A program made the translations under genes and the position numbers. A stretch of DNA of 6,903 bases from DATIRA01 sp964553405. GTDB lineage: Bacteria; Pseudomonadota; Gammaproteobacteria; Steroidobacterales; Steroidobacteraceae. Position 1 is the stretch's first letter. Each line of letters begins with the position of its first letter. The notes beneath the pieces were generated by a model. It made no database searches, was not told where the DNA came from, and was given only the letters and a program-made list of their open reading frames with translations. Shown piece after piece: positions 1 through 5,031 of this stretch. The stretch lies in NCBI GenBank assembly GCA_964553405.1, contig CAZKLS010000132.1:1-6903 (forward strand), written 5' to 3'.

Positions 1-2061
1 AAGGTGGGCGAGAGCCTCCGCGAGCACATCGTCCAGCTCGAGTTGTCCAGGAAGCTCGCGATGATCGAGTGCGGGCTGGAGCTGCCGGTCGGGCTCGAGG
101 ACCTGGGCAGGCAGGACCCGGACGTCGCACGACTGCGGGATCTGTACACGCGGCTCGAGCTTCGCTCGCTGCTGAAGCAGTTGCCCGGCGAGGCGCCCGG
201 CGAGCCTTCGAGCGCACCCGCGCCCGAGGCCGCGGTGCCGGCGGCCGGAACCGGGCGCGACTACGAGACCGTCCTCAGCGAGCAGAAGCTCGAGGAATGG
301 CTGCAGCGGCTGCGGCAGGCGGAAGCGTTCAGCTTCGATACCGAGACGACCTCGCTCGACTACATGCAGGCAACCATCGTCGGCGTGTCCGTCTGCGTCG
401 AGCCGGGCCGTGCGGCCTACATCCCGCTGGGCCATGCCTACCCCGGCGCACCCGAGCAGCTTGACCGCTCGATGGTGCTCGAGCGGCTGCGGCCGCTGCT
501 CGAGGACGCCGGACGGGCGAAGCTCGGCCACCACCTGAAGTACGACGCCCACGTGCTGCGCAACCACGGGATCGAGCTGCGTGGAATCCGCTACGACACG
601 ATGCTCGAGTCCTACGTGCTGAACAGCACGGCCACGCGACATGATCTCGATTCGACCACGCTGCGATACCTCGGGATCGAGACGATCCACTACGAAGACG
701 TCGCCGGCAAAGGCGCGAAGCAGCTGTCGTTCGACCAGGTGCCGCTGGAACAGGCCGCCGAATACGCCGCCGAGGACGCCGACGTGACGCTGCGGCTGCA
801 CCGCGCGCTGTGGCCGCAGCTCGAGCAGCTGCCCCGGCTGAAGGCGCTGTACGAGGAGATCGAACAGCCGCTTGTGCCGGTGCTGCTCGACATGGAGCAC
901 CTCGGCGTGCTGATCGACGCGGACATGCTGCGCCGGCAGAGCCGCGAGATCGCCGCGCGGCTGGTCGAGCTCGAGCGCGAGGCCCATACGGCCGCGGGCC
1001 AGGGCTTCAACCTCGACTCCCCGAAGCAGCTGCAGGAGATCCTGTTCGGGCAGCTCGGCCTGCCGGTCAAGCGGCGCACGGCCAAGGGGCAGCCCTCCAC
1101 GGCCGAAGACGTGCTCGAGGAGCTGGCGGCGGACTACGAGCTGCCGCGCATCATCCTCGACTACCGGGGCCTCGCGAAGCTGCGCTCGACCTATACCGAG
1201 AAGCTGCCCGCGCAGGTGGACCCGCGCACCGGCCGCGTCCACACGTCCTATCACCAGGCCGTCGCCGCGACCGGCCGGCTCTCTTCGACCGACCCGAATC
1301 TGCAGAACATCCCGATTCGCACGCCCGAGGGACGGCGGATCCGGCAGGCTTTCGTGGCCCCGGAGAATCACCTGCTGATCGCCGCCGACTACTCACAGAT
1401 CGAGCTGCGCATCATGGCGCACCTCTCCGGTGACGAGAGCCTGCTGCGGGCCTTCGCCGAAGACCGGGACATCCACCAGGCGACGGCTGCCGAGGTCTTC
1501 GGCGTGCCGCCGGACCAGGTCGGCGCCGAGCAGCGACGCGCCGCGAAGGCCATCAACTTCGGACTGATCTACGGAATGTCGGCGTTCGGGCTCGCGCGCC
1601 AGCTCGGTATCGAGCGCGGCGAGGCCCAGCAGTACGTGGAGCTGTACTTCGCGCGCTACCCCGGCGTGAAGCGCTACATGGACGAAACCCGCGCGCTCGC
1701 CCGGGAGCAGGGCTACGTCGAGACCGTGTTCGGCCGCAGGCTGTACCTGCCGGAGATCGGCTCGCGCAACAGCCAGCTGCGGCAGTACGCCGAACGCAGC
1801 GCGATCAACGCGCCGATGCAGGGCACGGCCGCCGACATCATCAAGCGCGCGATGATCGAGGTGCACGGCTGGCTGCAGCGCGAGGAGCTGCCGGCCCGGC
1901 TGGTGATGCAGGTGCACGACGAGCTCGTGCTCGAGGTCCAGGCGAGCGCCGCAGATGCGGTCGAGCAGGGGCTCCGCGCGCGGATGGCAAATGCCGCCGA
2001 GCTGGAGGTGCCGTTGAAGGTCGACGTGGGCCGCGGTACTGACTGGGACCAGGCTCACTGA
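1..2061 (+). CDS. polA: DNA polymerase I, 5'-truncated by the window edge
   Basis: This is DNA polymerase I, the repair and Okazaki-fragment-processing polymerase. The frame is open from base 1, and the first residues match the end of the family's N-terminal 5' nuclease domain, so the GTG at base 4 is an internal codon and the true start lies upstream. About 686 codons remain of a protein usually just over 900 residues. Counting from base 1, the 3'-5' exonuclease domain covers roughly codons 90-275. Its catalytic Asp and Glu are in FDTETTSLD (codons 113 and 115) and its third motif is YAAEDADVTL. The polymerase domain follows with motif A DYSQIELR (1387-1410), motif B RRAAKAINFGLIYG (1534-1575) and motif C QVHDELV (about 1909-1929), all intact, so both activities should be functional. 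The protein ends in DWDQAH, as E. coli Pol I ends in NWDQAH. One oddity is HHLKYD at ExoII, where E. coli has QNLKYD. Confidence 0.98.
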   Translation, partial: KVGESLREHIVQLELSRKLAMIECGLELPVGLEDLGRQDPDVARLRDLYTRLELRSLLKQLPGEAPGEPSSAPAPEAAVPAAGTGRDYETVLSEQKLEEWLQRLRQAEAFSFDTETTSLDYMQATIVGVSVCVEPGRAAYIPLGHAYPGAPEQLDRSMVLERLRPLLEDAGRAKLGHHLKYDAHVLRNHGIELRGIRYDTMLESYVLNSTATRHDLDSTTLRYLGIETIHYEDVAGKGAKQLSFDQVPLEQAAEYAAEDADVTLRLHRALWPQLEQLPRLKALYEEIEQPLVPVLLDMEHLGVLIDADMLRRQSREIAARLVELEREAHTAAGQGFNLDSPKQLQEILFGQLGLPVKRRTAKGQPSTAEDVLEELAADYELPRIILDYRGLAKLRSTYTEKLPAQVDPRTGRVHTSYHQAVAATGRLSSTDPNLQNIPIRTPEGRRIRQAFVAPENHLLIAADYSQIELRIMAHLSGDESLLRAFAEDRDIHQATAAEVFGVPPDQVGAEQRRAAKAINFGLIYGMSAFGLARQLGIERGEAQQYVELYFARYPGVKRYMDETRALAREQGYVETVFGRRLYLPEIGSRNSQLRQYAERSAINAPMQGTAADIIKRAMIEVHGWLQREELPARLVMQVHDELVLEVQASAADAVEQGLRARMANAAELEVPLKVDVGRGTDWDQAH

Positions 2062-2076
2062 CAGTTGTTGCCGGAA

Positions 2077-2126
2077 CGCAACGACCTTCGAGTTTGCATA
2101 TATTCGCGAGTAAAATGGTCGTTGCG
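2077..2126. repeat. 10-bp perfect inverted repeat upstream of the outer-membrane protein gene
   Basis: CGCAACGACC at 2077-2086 is the exact reverse complement of GGTCGTTGCG at 2117-2126, with a 30-bp AT-richer spacer. The spacer contains TATATT (2099-2104) and TAAAAT (2111-2116), either of which could be a -10 box, but neither has a convincing -35. The arms therefore flank the likely promoter of the downstream gene, as paired operator half-sites can. If transcription starts upstream, they could instead form a long-loop hairpin in RNA. No U tract follows, so it is not a normal polA terminator. A second small stem, GCGGG/CCCGC at 2124-2139, overlaps the right arm and sits just before the ribosome binding site. 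The repeat is certain; its role is inference. Confidence 0.4.
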
Positions 2127-2156
2127 GGGAGACACCCGCTACGAAGGAGAACTGGC

Positions 2157-2708
2157 ATGCGCAGAACGATCCTTGCGGCCTCGGCGGCCCTTTCGATGAT
2201 CTTCGCCCTTCCAGCGCTGGCAGTTGACAACGGCATCTACCTCGGCGGCAGCGTCGGCTTGGGCAGCGTGCAGTTCGACGACCGGATAGAAGGCGAGAAA
2301 TTCAGCTACGACGCGGACTCATTCGGCTACAAGCTGATCGCCGGCTGGCGTTTCCTCGACTGGCTGGCCGTCGAAGCCAACTGGGTGGACCTCGGCACCG
2401 GCGACGACAAGATTTTGGGCGAGAAGGTCGAGACCAGCGCCGACGGATTCTCCGGCTCGGTCGTGGGCTTCCTGCCGATCGGTCCGGTGGACTTGTTCGC
2501 CCGGGTCGGAGCGATTGCCTGGAATGCAGACATCAAGGTTCCGGGCATCGGTAGGGACAGCGACGACGGCACCGACCTCACTTACGGCGTCGGCGCCCAG
2601 TTCCGGATCTGGAGCCTGAGTCTGCGGGCCGAATACGAGCAGTTCGACATCGCGGACGCGGACACGGTAGACCTGATCTCGGTCGGCGTGACCTGGACTT
2701 TTCTGTAA
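2157..2708 (+). CDS. Small outer-membrane beta-barrel protein
   Basis: This is a predicted 183-residue exported protein of the OmpA-like / outer-membrane beta-barrel type. I do not recognise a specific named gene. The ATG at 2157 is chosen because AAGGAG (2144-2149) lies 7 nt upstream and because it begins a clean signal peptide: basic MRRT, a hydrophobic core, then ALPALA with likely cleavage after residue 22. An upstream in-frame TTG at 2094 would spoil the signal peptide. The mature part opens with GIYLGGSVGLGSVQF and continues as alternating amphipathic stretches such as FGYKLIAGWRFLDWLAVEANW and LTYGVGAQF, ending DLISVGVTWTFL. These fit about eight strands of a small barrel with acidic loops. 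The last residue is Leu after Phe rather than the usual terminal aromatic of the beta-signal. It sits 95 bp after polA, where the E. coli and Pseudomonas arrangements I know have no such gene. Its job (pore, adhesion, structural) cannot be told. Confidence 0.85.
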   Translation: MRRTILAASAALSMIFALPALAVDNGIYLGGSVGLGSVQFDDRIEGEKFSYDADSFGYKLIAGWRFLDWLAVEANWVDLGTGDDKILGEKVETSADGFSGSVVGFLPIGPVDLFARVGAIAWNADIKVPGIGRDSDDGTDLTYGVGAQFRIWSLSLRAEYEQFDIADADTVDLISVGVTWTFL

Positions 2709-2721
2709 AGAATCTCTGTTG

Positions 2722-2734
2722 ATTCTTGAAGAAT
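2722..2734. repeat. AT-rich dyad ATTCTT-G-AAGAAT, possible operator
   Basis: ATTCTT and AAGAAT are exact reverse complements around a single central G. AAGAAT also occurs at 2708-2713, so GATTCTT can alternatively pair with AAGAATC (2708-2714) across a 6-nt loop just after the upstream stop codon. With a 1-nt centre the 13-bp dyad cannot form a hairpin, so if it is functional it is more likely a protein-binding site. It abuts the candidate -35 element at 2733-2738. The dyad is seen directly; its role is inference, and chance is possible in AT-rich sequence. Confidence 0.25.
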
Positions 2735-2762
2735 TACAGTTGTGAATAGAGGTTTTTATAAA
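2733..2762 (+). promoter_or_regulatory. Candidate sigma-70 promoter in the AT-rich patch
   Basis: ATTACA (2733-2738, four of six matches to TTGACA) and TATAAA (2757-2762, five of six matches to TATAAT) are separated by 18 bp. This predicts a start near 2769. The surrounding stretch, about 2705-2780, is strikingly AT-rich between GC-rich neighbours. No gene begins nearby on this strand, so if the promoter is real it would drive a non-coding transcript running to the strong terminator ending at 2944, about 175 nt. Confidence 0.35.
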
Positions 2763-2777
2763 GTCATATTTGACTTT
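2760..2777. repeat. 18-bp dyad AAAGTCA-N4-TGACTTT over the predicted start point
   Basis: AAAGTCA (2760-2766) and TGACTTT (2771-2777) are perfect inverted repeats around TATT. The dyad begins inside the candidate -10 box TATAAA and covers the predicted start near 2769, a typical place for a repressor operator. As RNA it would be a weak 7-bp stem followed by U-rich sequence, so an inefficient terminator for the upstream outer-membrane gene is the alternative. I do not recognise the site as that of a known regulator. Confidence 0.3.
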
Positions 2778-2788
2778 TAAACGGCCGG

Positions 2789-2815
2789 GAACTTCGCCCG
2801 CGCGAAGTGTTCCAA
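2789..2815 (+). promoter_or_regulatory. Candidate sigma-E/AlgU-type promoter
   Basis: GAACTT at 2789-2794, preceded by GG, is the family -35 motif of the envelope-stress sigma factors RpoE/AlgU. Exactly 16 nt later comes TCCAA (2811-2815), close to the TCAAA/TCTGA -10 forms, and 16 nt is the known spacing for this class. Transcription would start near 2822. The element lies within an imperfect inverted repeat (2787-2813) whose core ACTTCGC/GCGAAGT is a perfect 7-bp stem, so part of the match could come from that dyad. The motif and spacing are seen; sigma factor assignment is inference supported by synteny with an AlgU-dependent sRNA locus. Confidence 0.4.
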
Positions 2816-2821
2816 GCTACT

Positions 2822-2944
2822 GAGCGTCCCCAAGATGCTCCGCGCCGCGCCTGCCTCCCTGGGTGCCGCGCGTACCCGGTCATCCCCCAACGCCGGGTGT
2901 GTCTTCCCCGGTCGGGCCTGACGGCCCGACCGGGGTTTCTTTTT
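2822..2944 (+). ncRNA. Candidate small regulatory RNA at the Spot 42/ErsA position
   Basis: I propose a small RNA ending at the strong terminator, starting near 2822 from the sigma-E-like promoter, or near 2769 if the upstream sigma-70-like promoter is used. It lies between polA and convergent engB on the polA strand, the position and orientation of E. coli Spot 42. The Pseudomonas sRNA ErsA is reported from the corresponding locus under AlgU control and is of similar length. Features include CCTCCC (2854-2859), complementary to a strong Shine-Dalgarno. A hairpin of ACCCGG (2874-2879) with CCGGGT (2893-2898) has a 13-nt loop containing five consecutive C, suited to pairing with G-rich ribosome binding sites. 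A terminator hairpin with a U-rich tail follows, as Hfq-bound RNAs have. No convincing ORF lies inside. I claim no primary-sequence homology to Spot 42 or ErsA. The alternative is the long 3' UTR of the outer-membrane gene. Confidence 0.42.
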
Positions 2945-3533
2945 CCCAGGCACCGCGCAGCATCCGCTCGAGCATGGAGCGGGCCTCCGTGACACCCTGG
3001 CCTTTCAACGCCGAGAAGAGCTGCACGGTCGCGCCGTCACCCACGGCCCTGCGTACCGCGTGCAGCGCCTGCTGGGCCGCGCCCCGCCCGAGCTTGTCGG
3101 ACTTGGTCAGCAGCAGGTGGACCGGCACGCCCCGCGTCTGGGCGAGGCCGAGCATCTCGAGGTCGTAGTCGGTGAGCGGGTGCCGGATGTCCATGACCAC
3201 GATCACGCCGCGCAGTGAGCGGCGTCCGGCGAAGTAGGCCTCGATCAGACGCCCCCAGTGCCGGCGCATCTCGCCGGGAACCGCGGCAAACCCATAGCCC
3301 GGCAGGTCCACGAGCCTGCGCCCCGGCTCGAGTTCGAAGAAGTTCACCAGGCGCGTCGCGCCCGGCGTCTTGCTGGTCCGTGCCAGGCCCTTGCGCTGCG
3401 TCACCGCATTGATGGCGCTGGACTTGCCGGCGTTCGAGCGGCCGGCCACGGCGACCTCCGCACCCTGGTCCGGCGCGAACTGGCCCGGCTGCTGGGCGCT
3501 GGTCAGGAATTTCACGAGCGGGTACGCGGGCAT
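2880..3533 (-). CDS. engB: EngB (YihA/YsxC) ribosome-assembly GTPase
   Basis: EngB is a TRAFAC-class GTPase needed for assembly of the large ribosomal subunit. The 217-residue product carries every GTPase motif: G1 GRSNAGKSS (31-39), the G2 region TSKTPGAT (53-60), G3 DLPG (76-79), G4 TKSD (143-146) and G5 SALK (174-177). It aligns along its length with the E. coli protein (ARTSKTPG, RLVDLPGYG, VMDIRHPL). The ATG at 3533 is chosen because AGGGA lies 8 nt upstream and because E. coli YihA starts in similar register. An in-frame ATG at 3557 adds eight residues and has no ribosome binding site. The last 20 or so residues, rich in Gly, Pro and Thr, extend beyond the conserved fold and are encoded across the + strand terminator palindrome. 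The gene converges with polA and diverges from the cytochrome gene. Confidence 0.97.
   Translation of the reverse strand: MPAYPLVKFLTSAQQPGQFAPDQGAEVAVAGRSNAGKSSAINAVTQRKGLARTSKTPGATRLVNFFELEPGRRLVDLPGYGFAAVPGEMRRHWGRLIEAYFAGRRSLRGVIVVMDIRHPLTDYDLEMLGLAQTRGVPVHLLLTKSDKLGRGAAQQALHAVRRAVGDGATVQLFSALKGQGVTEARSMLERMLRGAWEKETPVGPSGPTGEDTPGVGG
2906..2944 (+). terminator. Strong rho-independent terminator
   Basis: CCCCGGTCGGGCC (2906-2918) pairs perfectly with GGCCCGACCGGGG (2923-2935) around the loop TGAC, giving a 13-bp GC-rich stem. It is followed by TTTCTTTTT (2936-2944). The T tract is on the + strand only; read on the - strand the hairpin is followed by AAGACAC. It therefore terminates + strand RNA: the outer-membrane gene message, the proposed sRNA, or both. 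It lies inside the last codons of engB on the other strand. Confidence 0.9.
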
Positions 3534-3569
3534 CTGCAAGGTCCCTGGGCCGCGCATGGGGCGCTCTAG

Positions 3570-3577
3570 TGTACAAT
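3570..3577. promoter_or_regulatory. Divergent promoter candidate between engB and cytochrome c4
   Basis: The 111-bp gap between the two divergent genes contains TACAAT at 3572-3577, a five-of-six -10 match reading rightward toward the cytochrome gene. The same bases lie on the palindrome TGTACA (3570-3575), so reading leftward TACACT can serve as a poorer -10 for engB. I see no good -35 hexamer in either direction. Downstream, CCCGGGC (3587-3593) and GCCCGGG (3605-3611) could form a 7-bp stem in the cytochrome leader. The -10 match is direct observation; use as a promoter is inference. Confidence 0.35.
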
Positions 3578-3644
3578 TTGGGGCTGCCCGGGCGCCTGCC
3601 GATGGCCCGGGACAACAAACAAGTCTGTCTGTCGGAGTGGTTCT

Positions 3645-4256
3645 ATGACCGCGAAGCTAGTCGCCACCGTGTCGCTGGTGGTCGCCCTGGGCTGGAGCCT
3701 GCCCTCGCTCGCCGCCGGTTCGGCGGAGGCCGGCCAGGCGAAATCAGTAACCTGCGTCGCCTGCCACGGCACCGACGGCAACAGCATCAACCCCGAATGG
3801 CCGAATCTCGCCGGCCAGCACCCGTCGTACCTCGCGAAGCAACTGCGGGCTTTTCGCGATGGGCAGCGCGAGAACGTGCTGATGTCACCGATGGCGATGG
3901 GGCTTTCCGACCAGGATATCGAGGACCTTGCGGCCTATTTCGCGGCGCAGACGCTCCGGGGCGGCGAGACCGATCCCGGGAAGCTGGCGGAGGGCCAGCG
4001 TGTCTACCGGGCCGGAAATCTCAGGCGCGAGGTCGCCGCCTGCGCGGGGTGTCACGGCCCCGCCGGTCGCGGCAACCCCACCGCCAACTACCCCGCCCTG
4101 CAGGGCCAGCAGGCGACCTATGTGGCCGCGCAGCTGCGCGCCTACCGATCGGGCGCGCGGGCAACCGACCCCAACCAGATGATGCGCAACGTGGCCGCGG
4201 GCTTGAGCGACGAGGAGATCGACGCGGTCGCCTCCTACGTCCACGGCCTGCGTTGA
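3645..4256 (+). CDS. cc4: Cytochrome c4, periplasmic diheme c-type cytochrome
   Basis: Cytochrome c4 is a two-domain diheme electron carrier of the periplasm that passes electrons from the bc1 complex side of the chain to terminal oxidases. The 203-residue product starts at ATG 3645 with GGAG 7 nt upstream. Its signal peptide ends near SLAA (residues 21-24). It then has two class I cytochrome c domains: CVACH (37-41) with candidate axial Met in LMSPMAM (79-85), and CAGCH (133-137) with candidate axial Met in NQMM (177-180). The domains resemble each other internally (PNLAGQHPSYLAKQLRAFRDG against PALQGQQATYVAAQLRAYRSG), the duplication expected for this family. dsbA follows after 32 bp with no terminator between, so the two are probably co-transcribed, the order seen in Pseudomonas. 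Which oxidase it serves cannot be read from this window. Confidence 0.95.
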   Translation: MTAKLVATVSLVVALGWSLPSLAAGSAEAGQAKSVTCVACHGTDGNSINPEWPNLAGQHPSYLAKQLRAFRDGQRENVLMSPMAMGLSDQDIEDLAAYFAAQTLRGGETDPGKLAEGQRVYRAGNLRREVAACAGCHGPAGRGNPTANYPALQGQQATYVAAQLRAYRSGARATDPNQMMRNVAAGLSDEEIDAVASYVHGLR

Positions 4257-4288
4257 ACCCTCGCGCGCCGCGCTGGTCTGAGAACGCC

Positions 4289-4936
4289 ATGAAAACGCTG
4301 ATCACCAATCTTGCCCGCCCGCTGCTGGCGGGTGCCGCCCTGCTGCTCGCGCAGCAGGCCGCCCACGCCGCCGAGCCTGCCGAGGGCGTGCAGTACAAGC
4401 TGCTGAAGCCGGCGCAGCCGACCAACGTGCCCGCGGGCAAGGTCGAGGTCGTCGAGGTGTTCTGGTACGCATGCGGCCACTGCTACCTGATCGAACCGCG
4501 CGTGGCGAGCTGGAACGAGAAGGGCCGCGCGCCGTACGTCGAGCTGATCAAGATGCCCGCCACCTGGAACGCCCTGCTGAAGACGCACGCCCGGGCCTTC
4601 TACACGGTCGAGCTGCTCGGCAAGCCGGCCCTGCACGGGGAGATCTTCCGCGAGATCAACGTGCGCGGGAACAAGCTCGATACGGCGGACAAGCTCGAGG
4701 CGTTCTTCGTCTCGCAGGGGGTCAGCAAGGAGGACTTCGAGAAGGCCTACAAGTCCTTCGCCGTCGAGTCCAAGGTCCGCCAGGCAGAGGATCTCAACAA
4801 GCGCTACCGGATCACCAGCACGCCGACCTTCATCGTGAACGGAAAATACGTGACCGACGCAGGCATGAACGGCTCCGAGCAGAAGCTGTTCGAGACCATC
4901 AACGCGCTCGCGGCCCGGGAGAAACCCGCGGGCTGA
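4289..4936 (+). CDS. dsbA: DsbA, periplasmic thiol:disulfide oxidoreductase
   Basis: DsbA introduces disulfide bonds into exported proteins by thiol-disulfide exchange and is reoxidised by the membrane protein DsbB, which is not in this window. The 215-residue product begins at ATG 4289 with only a weak upstream TGAGAA, consistent with translation following the cytochrome gene. A signal peptide ends at about AHA (25-27). The thioredoxin fold carries the active site in FWYACGHCY (Cys62 and Cys65) and the cis-proline loop STPTF (Pro179), with an all-helical insertion between them. The frame stays open far upstream through the cytochrome gene, but that part is a shadow and lacks the signal peptide. 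The active-site dipeptide is Gly-His rather than the Pro-His of E. coli DsbA. Its place behind cytochrome c4 fits the need for disulfide chemistry in c-type cytochrome maturation. Confidence 0.96.
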   Translation: MKTLITNLARPLLAGAALLLAQQAAHAAEPAEGVQYKLLKPAQPTNVPAGKVEVVEVFWYACGHCYLIEPRVASWNEKGRAPYVELIKMPATWNALLKTHARAFYTVELLGKPALHGEIFREINVRGNKLDTADKLEAFFVSQGVSKEDFEKAYKSFAVESKVRQAEDLNKRYRITSTPTFIVNGKYVTDAGMNGSEQKLFETINALAAREKPAG

Positions 4937-4964
4937 GCGCAAGAGTGCGGTCGGAGACTCCAAT

Positions 4965-4994
4965 GAAGCCCCGCCCCGGCGGGGCTTCGCTTTT
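4965..4994 (+). terminator. Rho-independent terminator after dsbA
   Basis: GAAGCCCCGC (4965-4974) pairs perfectly with GCGGGGCTTC (4979-4988) around the loop CCCG, then GC and TTTT (4991-4994). It begins 28 bp after the dsbA stop and 38 bp before the corA start, so it should end the cytochrome c4-dsbA transcript and separate it from corA. The U tract is short, so some read-through is possible. Confidence 0.85.
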
Positions 4995-5031
4995 GTGCTA
5001 AAAGATCCTCCATCGCGCAGGATCACGACCC

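Noticed and set aside
4..6. GTG as the start codon of a 685-residue polymerase
   Set aside because: The frame is already open at base 1 and the first residues align to the inside of the 5' nuclease domain of Pol I, so this is a truncation by the window edge, not a Klenow-type short gene.
690..2058. Long open frames antisense to polA
   Set aside because: They are low-complexity, Arg/Ser- or His/Leu-rich translations of a GC-rich coding strand, as expected for shadows in such DNA.
2708..2727. AAGAATC-N6-GATTCTT hairpin as terminator of the outer-membrane gene
   Set aside because: The stem is short and AT-rich and is followed by GAAGAATT, not a U tract; the strong terminator at 2906-2944 is the better candidate.
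2807..2992. Short + strand open frames in the polA-engB interval
   Set aside because: No ribosome binding site, no family resemblance, and they run through the terminator hairpin into engB antisense sequence.
3587..3611. CCCGGGC/GCCCGGG stem in the cytochrome c4 leader as a riboswitch or attenuator
   Set aside because: A single 7-bp stem made of a self-complementary CCCGGG core in GC-rich DNA is likely chance, with no U tract and no alternative pairing seen.
3569..4288. Long in-frame upstream extension of dsbA overlapping the whole cytochrome gene
   Set aside because: The extension is the +2 shadow of cytochrome c4, lacks any family resemblance, and would bury the DsbA signal peptide in mid-protein.
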